From: Leuctra nigra
Taxonomy: Eukaryota; Arthropoda; Insecta; Plecoptera; Leuctridae
Assembly (NCBI GenBank): GCA_934045905.1
Contig: OW203766.1
Coordinates: 15,680,309-15,744,308 of the forward strand
Direction: 5' to 3'
DNA length: 64,000 nt
In this document: positions 39,559 through 50,160 of the stretch, piece after piece
How positions within the stretch are numbered: the stretch's first letter is position 1
Layout: every line of letters starts with the position of its first letter
Notes under the pieces: model-generated
Told to the model about the DNA's origin: nothing
Databases searched by the model: none
Seen by the model: the letters and a program-made list of their open reading frames with translations, nothing else
Made by a program: the position numbers and the translations under genes

Positions 39559-40672
39559 TAGGGATGGCACCCGGTAAAATTTACCGGTAAATTAAGGTAA
39601 ATTTACCGGTAAATTTACCGATTATTAATTTACCGGTAAAAAAAATTGTAAATTTTGCTTTTTTGATCCTCTCCAATGTATGAATGGAGATATCAAATTT
39701 TAAGTAAAAACTATAAGTAAACATCAGTGTGACAACATTAGCTGTTAGGCATATTTTACGTTGATTTTTAGTTGTCCTCAATCATTCAGAATGATAACTC
39801 CATCCATATACCATTACTTCCAATGTCGGAATCTCTCTTCATGTTTGCTTGTTTAGCAGACACAGATTGTAACTTAATCAAATTGGTGGTCGACAAATCC
39901 TCTTATGGGAGAATAGCACAGGCAGCATGGCATAGCCCAGCGGTCGCCAACCGGTGGTCCGCGAGAAAATTTTGGTGGTCCGCAGAGAAATTTGGAAGTT
40001 AACTTTTAAGTCTCCATGCAATTTATTTAATTTATAAAAATGGCAATTCAATACAAATGTACTTAATTTGGATATGTTTCAATACGTATAATAATGCCTT
40101 TAATGCCAAACCTATAAGAGTCATTTCAACCGCTTTTTCTGGAAAAAAAAAGTTGGCTGAAATAGCGTAGAAACGCGCCAAATGACTTCCTGAAAACGAA
40201 AAATTTCCGGGGCTAAGCGCCCCGGACCCGCTTGAGGCTGGGGGGCCCTCCCCCCAGGCCCCCATTGTCTCCCTCACCAATCGTATTTCCTGTCATACGT
40301 ATTTTACGCGCCTAAGTGGTCTGCGAGATATCAAATTGTCATATAAGTGGTCCGCGAGGTTCAAAAGGTTGGCGACCGCTGGCATAGCCTATACACTAGA
40401 TTGGTCGAATCAATGCTATTCGGCTATATTATCCCTTATCAATATGGAGTATTGTCATTATTAACATTGATTATAGATGTAGGTACCTATTGTTATTGTC
40501 CTGACTGGGGTAATCTTTGTAAATGGGTCAAATAATAAAGTAGGGTCATTTTTGTATTTGAATTGGTATTTGCCATCATTTTTCAAAATTTACCGCTGAC
40601 CGGTAAATTTACCGGTAAAATTTACCGGTAAATTTACCAATTTTTTCAGACCCGGTAAAAGTGCCATCCCTA
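39559..40672. mobile_element. nonautonomous hAT element (outer)
   Basis: Ends are TAGGGATGGCAC on the left and GTGCCATCCCTA on the right, 12-bp perfect terminal inverted repeats. They are flanked by an exact 8-bp target duplication CACACACT (39,551-39,558 and 40,673-40,680). Subterminal regions are packed with the palindrome TTTACCGGTAAA. No transposase frame is present. It is interrupted by a second element (39,938-40,381). An 8-bp duplication and TAGGGATG-type ends are typical of hAT. A partial relative lies at 57,085-57,379. Confidence 0.93.
39938..40381. mobile_element. nonautonomous hAT element nested in another hAT
   Basis: It is 444 bp long, with perfect 15-bp ends CAGCGGTCGCCAACC and GGTTGGCGACCGCTG, flanked by an exact 8-bp duplication GCATAGCC (39,930-39,937 and 40,382-40,389). 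It sits inside the element at 39,559-40,672, so it inserted later. It has no coding capacity. A GC-rich patch with CGGGGCTAAGCGCCCCGG lies near 40,208. Confidence 0.95.
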
Positions 40673-40898
40673 CACACACTAATGTCATAAGATCGGTCAC
40701 GTGAATAGTTTTGAATGAGATCGTGATTGGTCTCAGGGAAAGAGAATTTCAAGGACACTGCTCCTCTGACCTACTCACTTTATTTCAGCTCTTTTCAATG
40801 TCTCTGAGCAGAAACTTGCAAACGCATATCATTTCGCATGCAATACGAAGGTTCGCTTATCAACGCGTTACACAGAGCGTTTTACATACAACCGAGCT

Positions 40899-41190
40899 AC
40901 GGAACAGGTTGGGTGAGTGGTTAACGCTCTCAGCTTGTATTCCGGAGGCCCGGGTTCGATTCCCGCGGCCGTCCTTCCTGACTGGGGTTTTTTTCGTGGT
41001 TTTCCCTCAGTCTTCAGGCAAATGCTGGGAAGGTACCCTACTAATAGGCCACGACCGCCTCCTTCCCACTTTCCATCCTTACCTACTCTTCACCATCATC
41101 TCCCAATCATCATCATAATCATCCATCCGTCGCCATTAGCCTCGCTGCAGAACAGTGCGACGTTAAGCCCCAGACAAAAAAAAAAAAAAA
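40899..41190 (+). mobile_element. tRNA-derived SINE, full length
   Basis: It begins ACGGAACAGGTTGGGTGAG, with an A-box (TGAGTGGTTAACGC) and a B-box (GGTTCGATTCC near 40,952). A conserved central domain follows (GACTGGGGTTTTTTTCG, then GGCAAATGCTGGGAAGG and GGCCACGACCGCC), then an ATCATC-rich stretch, GCGACGTTAAGCCCCAG and a poly-A tail. A 13-bp target duplication ATACAACCGAGCT flanks it (40,886-40,898 and 41,191-41,203). Central domains of this kind are known from arthropod and mollusc tRNA SINEs. A second copy is at 55,549. Confidence 0.95.
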
Positions 41191-41299
41191 ATACAACCGA
41201 GCTCGAGATATAACTTGATATCATTGGAAACAATGACAAAATCCGCTGCAAAATCACGTTGTAGTGCTGTTGGTGTGGTGTGGAGTCACCTGGTGTTAT

Positions 41300-41560
41300 T
41301 ATCCTAGCTTCAATTCACCGCCGTGGCTCTCCCTATCAGTTCGTGTACATACTTGTGTACTTGTTCGTGCACTCACTTCTCATCCCGTTTGTGATATGGA
41401 GCAAGATTATTTCTCATCAACATTATCTTGTGGCCATTTGAGTTGTTTCAACGACTACGATTATCACCCGATACGACGAAAACCAGTTGCTAAGTAATCT
41501 TGAATCGTCACCGTTGTAATAATTTCTATGACTTGGACATCTTTACGTTTTGCAAGATTG
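41300..41560 (+). other. first-exon-like module with splice donor
   Basis: It ends TGCAAGATTG|GTAAGT with the donor GT at 41,561, preceded by TTTCTATGACTTGGACATC. It contains ATTATCTTGTGG like the modules at 36.9 and 47.07 kb, and an initiator-like CTATCAGTTCGTG at about 41,333. Its end resembles the module ending at 43,776 (AGATTG|GTAAGTGA in both). It is possibly a noncoding 5' exon. Confidence 0.4.
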
Positions 41561-41784
41561 GTAAGTGATTGGTACTAATTACACCCACAAAAGTATTTGA
41601 CATTTTTAATATGGTTGAACCTTGAAAAACGGGTGTTGTGGAAAACTACCATTGCAGTCAGGATGATAAATGATGAATGATGATGCAATGGTTCCTAGCG
41701 GCGGATTGTGACACAGGTGTCAACAAGAAACCCTTGTTTTATAACGTGATATTATTGAGACAATCATATAATCTTATCTTATAT

Positions 41785-41900
41785 CTTATAAATGATTCTG
41801 GGATGCTAAACTTATTGTATGGTGAATGGGCAGGCAGTCTGATCGAGTGGGGGGAAGGATAATCTTTTCCATCCGCCCATTCCTACGCCAGAAACAAACT
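41785..41900 (+). repeat. dispersed repeat copy
   Basis: TGATTCTGGGATGCTAAAC, then GGCAGTCTGATCGAGTGGGGG, then CCATCCGCCCATTCCTAC, correspond in order to 55,254-55,355 (TGATTCTGGGACGTTCAA, GGTCAGACTGCTCTAGTGGGGG, CCCATCCCCTTCCTAC). They are two copies of one unnamed repeat. Confidence 0.6.
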
Positions 41901-42049
41901 GATCCGCGATTGGATTTAATACATTTGTACACTTTTGACATCATATGCAACCTTGTGATTTTCTCAATATTTTTGGTATTTGAGACTGGAAAATAAGTAC
42001 TTTCTGATTGAATGGTTACAGACCTAACCAAATCATGTGTCCTGGAAAT

Positions 42050-42483
42050 CAAGGGCGTATCCAGGATGAAATTTCGAGGGGGGGGCCAACATTACTAATA
42101 TTTTGAAAAATGACAGTGTAAAACAGGGGGTTCGGGGGCACAGCCCCCGAGAAAATTTTGGATCAAGGTCATTCATTTAGGTGCAATTTTGAATCGCAAT
42201 GTATAGCTATTTTGGGAAATTATAAATTACAAAATATCCAAAAATAAGACTAAGAGGTTAAAGAATAGGTAAATTTATAGAACTCATTAGGATAATATGC
42301 AGATTTTTTTTGAATTTTCAACTCAATTCTAAACATTTTCGAACGTTTTTGACATGATCGATCTACTTTTAAGTTTTTTTTCACATATTATTTTAAATGT
42401 GCTTATTTCCTTAGATAAAATCCTGATTTCGGGGGGGGGGGGGGGGGCATGGCCCCCTCGGCCCACCCCTGAATACGCCCTTG
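42050..42483. mobile_element. short terminal-inverted-repeat element
   Basis: The left end CAAGGGCGTATCCAGG and the right end CCTGAATACGCCCTTG are inverted copies, 11 bp perfect then similar. Flanking 8-mers CTGGAAAT and CGGACAAT match at only 5 of 8 positions, so the target duplication is uncertain. The interior has a GGGGGTTCGGGGGC..GCCCCCGAGAAAATTTT block near 42,125 and a 17-G run at 42,431. A similar GGGGG..GCCCCCGAGAAAATTTT block lies outside at about 42,530 and another near 61,900. Confidence 0.6.
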
Positions 42484-42924
42484 CGGACAATAATTACAAT
42501 CTTATTTATAAAAACACAAGGAGGATGAGGGGGTTCGGGGGCGAAGCCCCCGAGAAAATTTTATATCAAGGCCAATCATTTTGGTGCAATTTTGATGCTT
42601 ACTTCACCAGATATTGTTGGGGGGAAAAGCACGATATTTCTAAAAAGAATTTTAAATTTGTCTGAAAGTATGAACTTGTTTTCGTGATATTTATTATTTA
42701 GCTACCCCCTAGACCTTCATTAAATAAATTGTATATTTTGGAAGTACCTATAAGCATTGTTTTCATGAACGTCAAATTTTATAAATTTTGTAAATGACAG
42801 TCGTAAGCGCCCCCCTACACCTTTATTAAATAAATTGTAACTTTTATTAGCTCTTGTTTTAGTGATATTTTCTTATATTTTGACCGTGATGTATGAAAAA
42901 TGTAAATCATATGCCCTGTACAGG

Positions 42925-43000
42925 GGGGCGCAAGCGCCTCCCTGGACATGGCGCCCCGGGCGGTCGCCCGCCTCGCCCGCCCCTCGCGCCGGCCCTGTTC
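42925..43000. other. GC-rich patch, possible transposon end
   Basis: A short stretch of very high GC contains GGCGCCCCGGGCGG and ends GCGCCGGCCCTG. CAGGGCCGGC-like termini are common for DNA transposons, but I could not find the partner end. The surroundings (42,600-43,500) are AT-rich with no recognisable gene. Confidence 0.3.
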
Positions 43001-43559
43001 GGGATCAGTACCCTTCTCCCCGCCCTCCTGAAGAAAGGGAAATGAGGCCACTTGTTGGCATCTCTTGAGTCTTGATGCCGACTTGGTTTCTCGATTTACT
43101 TGCGCTCGCGCACGCAACTTCTTCACACCGAAGAAGTTATCTAGTATTCTCACTAGTGTAGCCTCGGCTCTGTTGAGGATAGACTTAAAATAACAATAAT
43201 ATTAATTCCCCATTCCGCCCTTCTGAAGATAGTACAATGCAGTGCTAGCAGTACTTACTTAGTGCTATAATCCTGAAAAATTATATGGATAAACACGCAA
43301 AAAAAATTGACACGCAAAGAAAAATAAGGTAAAATTGTACTCATAGTCATTCGTTTTCGTTTACACTGGGTCATTTCAATAGAATTTGCGATTTTTTTTT
43401 ATCAAATTACAATTTTAAGGGATTTAAAAAACCGGCATGATTTATGTAAGACCAAAGGTGAATACGCACAGCGTATACTCCAATAATTATTTATATGTAT
43501 ACGCAACAAGGTGAAAAATAATTTATGTGTATGCGGCGTATACCCACACCACTGTCTGT

Positions 43560-43776
43560 AGCAGAGTTACATTCCGGGTTAGCAGCATTATTCCCGACTA
43601 GTAACGTCACACGCTTCGATGGAACGTCGCTAGCTCGTCGCTTGGCGCTAGTCATCAGTTGCGTTGCCAGACTCATCGAGGACAGAAGTTGGCGGGCGAA
43701 TTTATCGTGTTATAGATACTAGTTTTATTCACTTTTGTGTATACCTAATTGCACTATAATCTCTTCCGTCAGATTG
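43560..43776 (+). other. first-exon-like module with splice donor
   Basis: It ends CCGTCAGATTG|GTAAGTGAC with the donor GT at 43,777-43,778. The end matches the module at 41,560. It is followed about 90 bp later by another module. Coding content is not convincing. Confidence 0.4.
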
Positions 43777-43849
43777 GTAAGTGACATCTTACACTCTATA
43801 CCCTTTAACCCCCAAATCATAGAGGAGTGTACTGGCAGTTAGTTGTCGC

Positions 43850-43975
43850 TTCGTGTGTTCGCTGTCAGATCTGCGCGTCACATTCCTCAGTCAGGATATT
43901 TTCTACAATCTGTGATTTTAGTTGAATTTTATTTTTGGGAATACCTACTAACGTCAATCCAGCCTTTTCATGTAG
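43850..43975 (+). other. first-exon-like module with core promoter match
   Basis: TGTCAGATC at 43,864-43,871 resembles an insect initiator, with A+1 at 43,867. GGATA lies at 43,894-43,898, which is +28 to +32 and fits the DPE consensus RGWYV at the required spacing. The segment then contains CAATCTGTGATTTTAG and TTTTTGGGAATACC and ends CATGTAG|GTAAGC (donor GT at 43,976). It aligns to the array-flanking sequence at 35,217-35,470, where the donor is lost. Initiator and DPE matches of this size occur by chance, so this is a candidate only. Confidence 0.4.
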
Positions 43976-44315
43976 GTAAGCAGTAAGTACGCAACTTATC
44001 TGTCCCACGCTTCATTATTCCTTACACAACAATATCATGACACAAAATCGGTTTGATTCATTTGTAAAGATCGACGAGTGTAGCTAATAGAAGGTGTGAT
44101 GAGACCTGCTTCTCTGTGTTACTAAAGTAAACATACGAAGAAATATAGCTATAATTTTGTTCAAAAGTCGAAACAGGATTGCGTCAATTGAATTATGATT
44201 TGTGGTCAGCGGCAGCCAGATCCTTGTTGAAATCCTTCCATCATCCTTGTTGATTTTACTTAAAAAAAACACATCTAGACGACCGACACGAGTGACTTAT
44301 CGCTATATGGAATCC

Positions 44316-46300
44316 ACAATCGACGATCACCGGCGCTTAACCGGCGTCGTGACGCCTCCCCCCTACCCCCTCGCTTGACACCAGCACACAGGAAGTGATT
44401 ACTAACTATGCCAGACGTAAACTTCATGTACCTTGCATTGGTCAGGTTAGAAGTCACTAACAGCTTACACAGGTCGCTGGAGGCGGCGACTTGCAACACA
44501 ATCGACGACGCTTGACCGACGTCGTGACGCCTCCCCCCTACCCCCTCGCTTGACACAAGCTCACAGGAAGTGATTACTAACTATGCCAGACGTTAACTTC
44601 ATGCACCTTGCATTGGTCAGGTTAGAAGTCACTAACAGCTTACACAGGTCGCTGGAGGCGGCGACTTGCAACACAATCGACGACGCTTGACCGACGTCGT
44701 GACGCCTCCCCCCTACCCCCTCGCTTGACACAAGCTCACAGGAAGTGATTACTAACTATGCCAGACGTTAACTTCATGTACCTTGCATTGGTCAGGTTAG
44801 AAGTCACTAACAGCTTACACAGGTCGCTGGAGGCGGCGACTTGCAACACAATCGACGACGCTTGACCGACGTCGTGACGCCTCCCCCCTACCCCCTCGCT
44901 TGACACAAGCTCACAGGAAGTGATTACTAACTATGCCAGACGTTAACTTCATGCACCTTGCATTGGTCAGGTTAGAAGTCACTAACAGCTTACACAGGTC
45001 GCTGGAGGCGGCGACTTGCAACACAATCGACGACGCTTGACCGACGTCGTGACGCCTCCCCCCTACCCCCTCGCTTGACACAAGCTCACAGGAAGTGATT
45101 ACTAACTATGCCAGACGTTAACTTCATGCACCTTGCATTGGTCAGGTTAGAAGTCACTAACAGCTTACACAGGTCGCTGGAGGCGGCGACTTGCAACACA
45201 ATCGACGACGCTTGACCGACGTCGTGACGCCTCCCCCCTACCCCCTCGCTTGACACAAGCTCACAGGAAGTGATTACTAACTATGCCAGACGTTAACTTC
45301 ATGTACCTTGCATTGGTCAGGCTTACACAGGTCGCTGGAGGCGGCGACTTGCAACACAATCGACGACGCTTGACCGACGTCGTGACGCCTCCCCCCTACC
45401 CCCTCGCTTGACACAAGCTCACAGGAAGTGATTACTAACTATGCCAGACGTTAACTTCATGTACCTTGCATTGGTCAGGTTAGAAGTCACTAACAGCTTA
45501 CACAGGTCGCTGGAGGCGGCGACTTGCAACACAATCGACGACGCTTGACCGACGTCGTGACGCCTCCCCCCTCCCCCCGCGCTTGACACAAGCTCACAGG
45601 AAGTGATTACTAACTATGCCCGACGTTACATCATGCACCTTGCATTGGTCAGGTTAGAAGTCACTAACAGCTTACACAGGTCGCTGGAGGCGGTGACTTG
45701 CACCACAATCGACGATCACCGGCGCTTGACCAGCGTCGTGACGCCTCCCCCCTCCCCCCACGCTTGACACAAGCTCACAGGAAGTGATTACTAACAATTC
45801 CAGACGTTACATCATGCACCTTGCATTGGTCAGGTTAGAAGTCACTAACAGCTTACACAGGTCGCTGGAGGCGGTGACTTGCACCACAATCGACGATCAC
45901 CGGCGCTTGACCAGCGTCGTGACGCCTCCCCCCTCCCCCCGCGCTTGACACAAGCTCACAGGAAGTGATTACTAACAATTCCAGACGTTACATCATGCAC
46001 CTTGCATTGGTCAGGTTAGAAGTCACTAACAGCTTACACAGTTGTAGCTGGAGGCGGCGACTAGCACCACAATCGACGACGCTTGACCGGCGTCGTGACG
46101 CCTCCCCCCTCCCCCCACGCTTGACACAAGCTCACAGGAAGTGAATTACTAACTATGCCAGACGTTACATCATGCACCTTGCATTGGTCAGGTTAGAAGT
46201 CACTAACAGCTGACACATTGTCGCTGGAGGTGGCGACTTGCACCACAATCGACGATACCGGCGCTTGATCAGCGTCGTGACGCCTCCACGGGATCTGGAT
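44316..46300 (+). repeat. 175-182-bp tandem repeat, about 12 units
   Basis: Successive GACGCCTCC landmarks lie at 44,351, 44,526, 44,701, 44,876, 45,051, 45,226, 45,384, 45,559, 45,740, 45,921, 46,097 and 46,279. Units are 175 bp on the left, 158 bp once (a 17-bp loss after GGTCAG near 45,320), and 176-182 bp on the right, where GACGATCACCGGCGC is present. The left seven units are nearly identical and the right ones are diverged. Each unit holds a C-rich CCTCCCCCCTACCCCC, AGGAAGTGATTACTAAC, CATTGGTCAGGTTAG and GGCGACTTGCAACAC. A single diverged copy lies at 35,850. Confidence 0.97.
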
Positions 46301-46920
46301 TCGAACATAGCTTTGTTTTATCGATCATACGCGCGCGTCACATGTCGAAGTCTTGATTTTAACATCAAATTGTTGTTTGAAACAATAATACTCTCACTTA
46401 ATTAATTGGTCGATTGAGAAATCCTAATAATAATCATCTTTCATGACATTGACAGTACAAGCTTTGGGTTCACATTGAGACTTACTTACTTGTTATAGGA
46501 CTACGTGATATAGGACTATTTGACTTTGTGCATTTACTAATGCTCATCACTCTGATGTATAATGATTTGGCTTAGAACGATTTATTTTTAAAATGTCTCA
46601 TTGGTTACATGATGTAATTTAGGAAAAAATAATTCACATATAAATAGCACTCGTGAAACCTTTTACCACGAGCAAATAACAAGTAGAATTATCAACCGCA
46701 GTAATTAATTCCTGCTTCTACGTCCATTGTGTATTCGTGTACCACAAATAGTTTCGACGCGCAACCGCGATGTTCGCAAACATCTACCCTTCGATCCCCC
46801 CACACCTTCCCCACCGCCCGCTTCATGTTCCCATTGCTATCTCGTTCATGAATGACGTGATCGGTTCCGCCCGGCCAAGGTTACGGCGGCAGACGTCGCG
46901 ACGTCTGCCGGCGACGTCTG

Positions 46921-46942
46921 CCCCCCCCCCCCCCCCCCCCCC
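46921..46942 (+). repeat. C22 homopolymer
   Basis: 22 consecutive C residues follow GGCGACGTCTG, with a small ACGTC-based inverted repeat (CAGACGTCGCGACGTCTG) just upstream at 46,891-46,908. This is one of five G:C homopolymers of 17-23 bp in the right half of the window. Confidence 0.95.
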
Positions 46943-46949
46943 GCGCCGA

Positions 46950-47161
46950 TGCACTCTACACTATTCCAGTCCTAGTCGCGTGTCGGACATTCAACAAGTT
47001 GCACGTGCTTGCGACCACATCGCTCTCGCGGTGCGGTCAGATCTGCCGCGACATTCGGAATCTGATTTGTCTTGTGGTTAGTAGGATTTTCAAGAAAATC
47101 TTATAAATCTACAATCTGTGAAATTTTTAGTTTTTTGGATACCTATCCACGTTTTCTTCTG
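46950..47161 (+). other. first-exon-like module with splice donor
   Basis: It ends GTTTTCTTCTG|GTAAGT with the donor GT at 47,162-47,163. It is the paralogue of the 36,750-37,010 module. Shared elements are GTCTTGTGG, ACAATCTGTGAAAT, TTTTTTGGATACC and the donor. It contains GGTCAGATCTGC, also seen in the module at 43,864. It has the same exon-like properties and no convincing coding frame. Confidence 0.5.
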
Positions 47162-47164
47162 GTA

Positions 47165-48545
47165 AGTGTTTGCTCATGGCTCATGTGAATGTTATGTAAA
47201 TCAAGCCAACACATAGGTAAGGGCAAAACACATTGGAGCAGTGCATCATCCTGTTCATTACAAAGAGAAGACCTTACACATGAGTCAGAACTTCAGAAGC
47301 GGACTGGTTCTTTTGCGAAATTCGTTTTCTCCTTTGGTTGTCTCCTTCATGAAGGAGTGATGTGAGATTTGCGTTTGTGTTTTCACTTTTCACTGTCTTA
47401 TCTCAAGGTAAATAAATTGACAATGGCCATATATCACACTGTAGTCTATTCAAATTGGTCAATATTAAATTTAATCATTCCAATCGGAATGATCGAAAGG
47501 TTATTTCATTGGCTAGAAATCTAAATCCTAGTTGAAATTGCATGGATTTTGGACGAACATGACCCTGAAATTCACTAATCAAATGAAGTCACTTGTGGAA
47601 GGCAAGATTGGTTGTAACCAAGATGCAAGCATATCGAGATGCATGTTTGACAGACAATTGTTTACGGGCGTGATTCTATGATGATCCTCCCAGCTGACCG
47701 CTTGCATGATGCAAGAGGCTTCTTGACTTCCCAACATTTCCAGACTGCAAGAGACTGCTATTTTCTTGCTCTCTCACATGTCAGGTAGTGTCAGGCAATG
47801 AATCATTTTTGTCTTGTACGTTTCTTTATGGTCTCCATAACGTAATTGTTTAAACGTCAAGTAGTACGAATATACGATGTGGTTATACATTATTGGATTG
47901 GACTAGATTGGACCAGAGACTAGAGGATCGCCCGCTTCAATAATGCAAATTTTAGTTTCATGATTTATTACGGTCTTCCTATGATAAGGCTTATGAAAAT
48001 TATGATAAAGCCGCATTGGTGATTACGTGACTTTTCTGAACTAACGCGTATTCATAGCTTGCACGAACTTCATTTTGTTTTATATCAGCAATGCTAAACA
48101 TTGAAGTTTTCTCCCAAGGACGGACATTGATGGGTCATATTTAACTTAAAATGGAGGTTAATCGATGTACCTATTTATTTACCTATGTAAATGAGTGATT
48201 CCTTTTCGTATTAATGATTTCTCTGGAGATTACAACTGCCCACGTACCTAACTATTAAAAGTATCAAATATTGCCAAAAAGCACAGAATCACAGCTATTC
48301 TGAATCGTGGCATCAAGATGGTCGCCAACAATGAGATGATGTCACTATGAATACTATGAATAATTAATTGAATGCAACTATTAAATTTTCAATTTAGAGA
48401 AAAGTCTACGATCTCCCTCGATATCTTAGGAAAATTCTAATACATTTTCGATACGTCGTGTGATATTTAATTGTTGCATTCCATTATTTTATACGCGTCA
48501 ATTTAGAAATACGGCCTTATCTTAATTTTAACCTCGCCGCGGGGC
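47165..48545. other. AT-rich stretch with no recognised feature
   Basis: I see no gene, RNA or complete transposon here. Small ORFs are short and without recognisable motifs. If the module ending at 47,161 is a 5' exon, this would be intron. Confidence 0.5.
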
Positions 48546-48567
48546 GGGGGGGGGGGGGGGGGGGGGG
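48546..48567 (+). repeat. G22 homopolymer
   Basis: 22 consecutive G residues follow CCTCGCCGCGGGGC. The sequence after it (48,570-48,740) corresponds to 37,141-37,300 in the other segment copy, where no such run exists, so the run arose after the duplication. Confidence 0.95.
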
Positions 48568-49063
48568 CGACGCACACTACTATTCATAGTTAGTGAGAAT
48601 AATATCGCCACCACAATTGCTGACTGCATTTACAGTGACAATGTAAATGTAATTGCAACTTCGCCGTCCGTCATGAACATGATTGCGGTCTAAAACGTAT
48701 CCACCCATTTCTTCTTGCATATAGGAAACCTACATGCTACGACTATTCGTAAATGAAACTGTGCTTACCGTCAGCCAATACATCCTACATTTAGTGAGTG
48801 ACGCAGGTCAGGGTCGGACAGTGTTCGTGAACAAGATGGAATAAGTTGCACTCGGATGGATCTATTTTTTATTTTGTAGTAAGCGTACATTATCACTCCA
48901 GTTGATCCAATCCCGAGAAAGTCCTGCCACGTGCAAGGGTGAATACTGAATTGCAGACCAATTTTTTTAAATCCGTTGTTTGTTTTAAATTTTAAACAAA
49001 TTATCTCCTGATTGGTATTTCCGCGATAAATTATCCGCGATAAATTTAAAACTTTGCCAGTCA

Positions 49064-49471
49064 TTGCAACACCAACTTTATCTCAAATCTTACAAGATTC
49101 AGCTAAATCCTAATACTATGGTTAAAAATATGGTTAATATGGTTAGGAAAACATCTTCCTATAAACTTTGGCATGGTGATCAACCAACACCAACACCATC
49201 TCATATTTCACACATTTTCAACCCAATCGGTCAAGAATGTACAGACTTGTTGCCATTTTTAAGAGTTTACAAAGGGTTGTCTTGTCACAAGAGGTTTTTG
49301 GAAAAAGTACAGAAGTCACGACACATGGATTTGTTAATCAGTTTCCAGAACCAGAATGCAAATGTGGAAATTGGAAAGTTGCAAAGAAAATCGTATCGCG
49401 TCGTATTGTGTTTGTCTGGAGATGTTGCACGACCACGTATTGGGGCTCGCACTGAGCGTTTTCCTAGCTAA
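49064..49471 (+). repeat. dispersed repeat copy (ORF not believed)
   Basis: Although a 135-codon frame is open, the DNA resembles 53,310-53,660: GCATGGT then ACCAACACCATCTC / ACCAACATCATCTC, TTTTCAACCCAATCGGTCAAGAATG / TTTTTAGCCCAATCAGTCAAGAACA, and the terminal ACTGAGCGTTTTCCTAG. The related copy has no matching open frame. This is a repeat, not a gene. Confidence 0.6.
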
Positions 49472-49894
49472 ATTGTCATTGAGTTCTATATTTTTTACTT
49501 ATTATTGCTTATAAATACATTTTAAAAGGTGGATGGTCTATCTATAAAGTATAAACATTTAGTGTGTTTGGAAAATCGTAACTTCATTGACGTCTCGAGT
49601 TATAGAGCATGCTGAGGAGCCTACACACCAACACCATCCATGAGATCATCGCGTTCAAATAATTGACGATAAATAATACATCAAAATTAGCATTGTACAT
49701 CCGTTATCTACACGAGATAAAAGTAGTGCGAATCAATTTCATTTAAAAAATTTCGGATTACATTAGGGAACCCTCTCTAGTTGTCTCTAGTTGTGGAATG
49801 GATTAAAAACATGAAATATTAAAAGTATGTCTAGGATGTAGACAAACAAAAAATTATTATTGTAGAAAAGAAATCTCAAATTTTTTTAAAACAG

Positions 49895-50160
49895 TCATCG
49901 GTCATTCATTGCCATAGCAACAAAGTCTTCGCCATGGTTACACATTGTTGTGGACTTAGAAATAACATCGCCAGGCAGATACGGCACATATTGTTTTTTC
50001 CCGCCAAAATGTACCACTAATATATCAATTTCATATTTTATGAATGAAAATGCAAATTTTTAGAGTGATAGGTGTACCTATTTGTCATTATTTTTTATAT
50101 TACAAATTTTAAATAAAAAAAAAATAGGATGATACTTTCCTATCATCATGACCAAGGAAC
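49895..50160. repeat. dispersed repeat copy
   Basis: GCCATGGTTACACATTGTTG, GAAATAACATC, GCACATATTGT, CCCGCCAAAATG and a following ATTTTATGAA block parallel 60,735-60,960 (ACCATGGTAACACAATGTTG, GAAATAATATC, GACACATGGTGT, CCCACCATAATA, TTTTTATGAA). They are two diverged copies of an unnamed repeat. The flanks at 49,480-49,890 and 50,160-50,750 hold nothing I can identify. Confidence 0.55.

Larger units (their letters stand above)
43840..48860 (+). repeat. segmental duplicate of 35,217-37,740
   Basis: Matching blocks run in the same order in both segments. These include GAGACCTGCTNCTCTNTGTTA, CAAAAGTCGAAAC.AGGATTGCG with ATTTGTGGTCA, ATCAAATTGTTGTTTGAAAC, ATTTTTTTAAAAT..CTCATTNGTAAC, CATTGTGTATTCGTGTA, the donor-ending module, CACCAC or CTCCAC..ATTGCTGACTGC, and ACATCCTACATTTAGTGAG against AAATCCTACGTTTAGAGTG. 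Divergence is substantial, so the duplication is old. This copy is longer because of the 175-bp array and homopolymer runs. Confidence 0.8.

Noticed and set aside
42815..43153. ORFs on both strands across the GC-rich patch
   Set aside because: Open frames result from high GC of a short repeat end; there is no motif and no splice context.
49064..49471. 135-residue protein gene
   Set aside because: The DNA matches a dispersed repeat at 53.3-53.66 kb that has no corresponding open frame.
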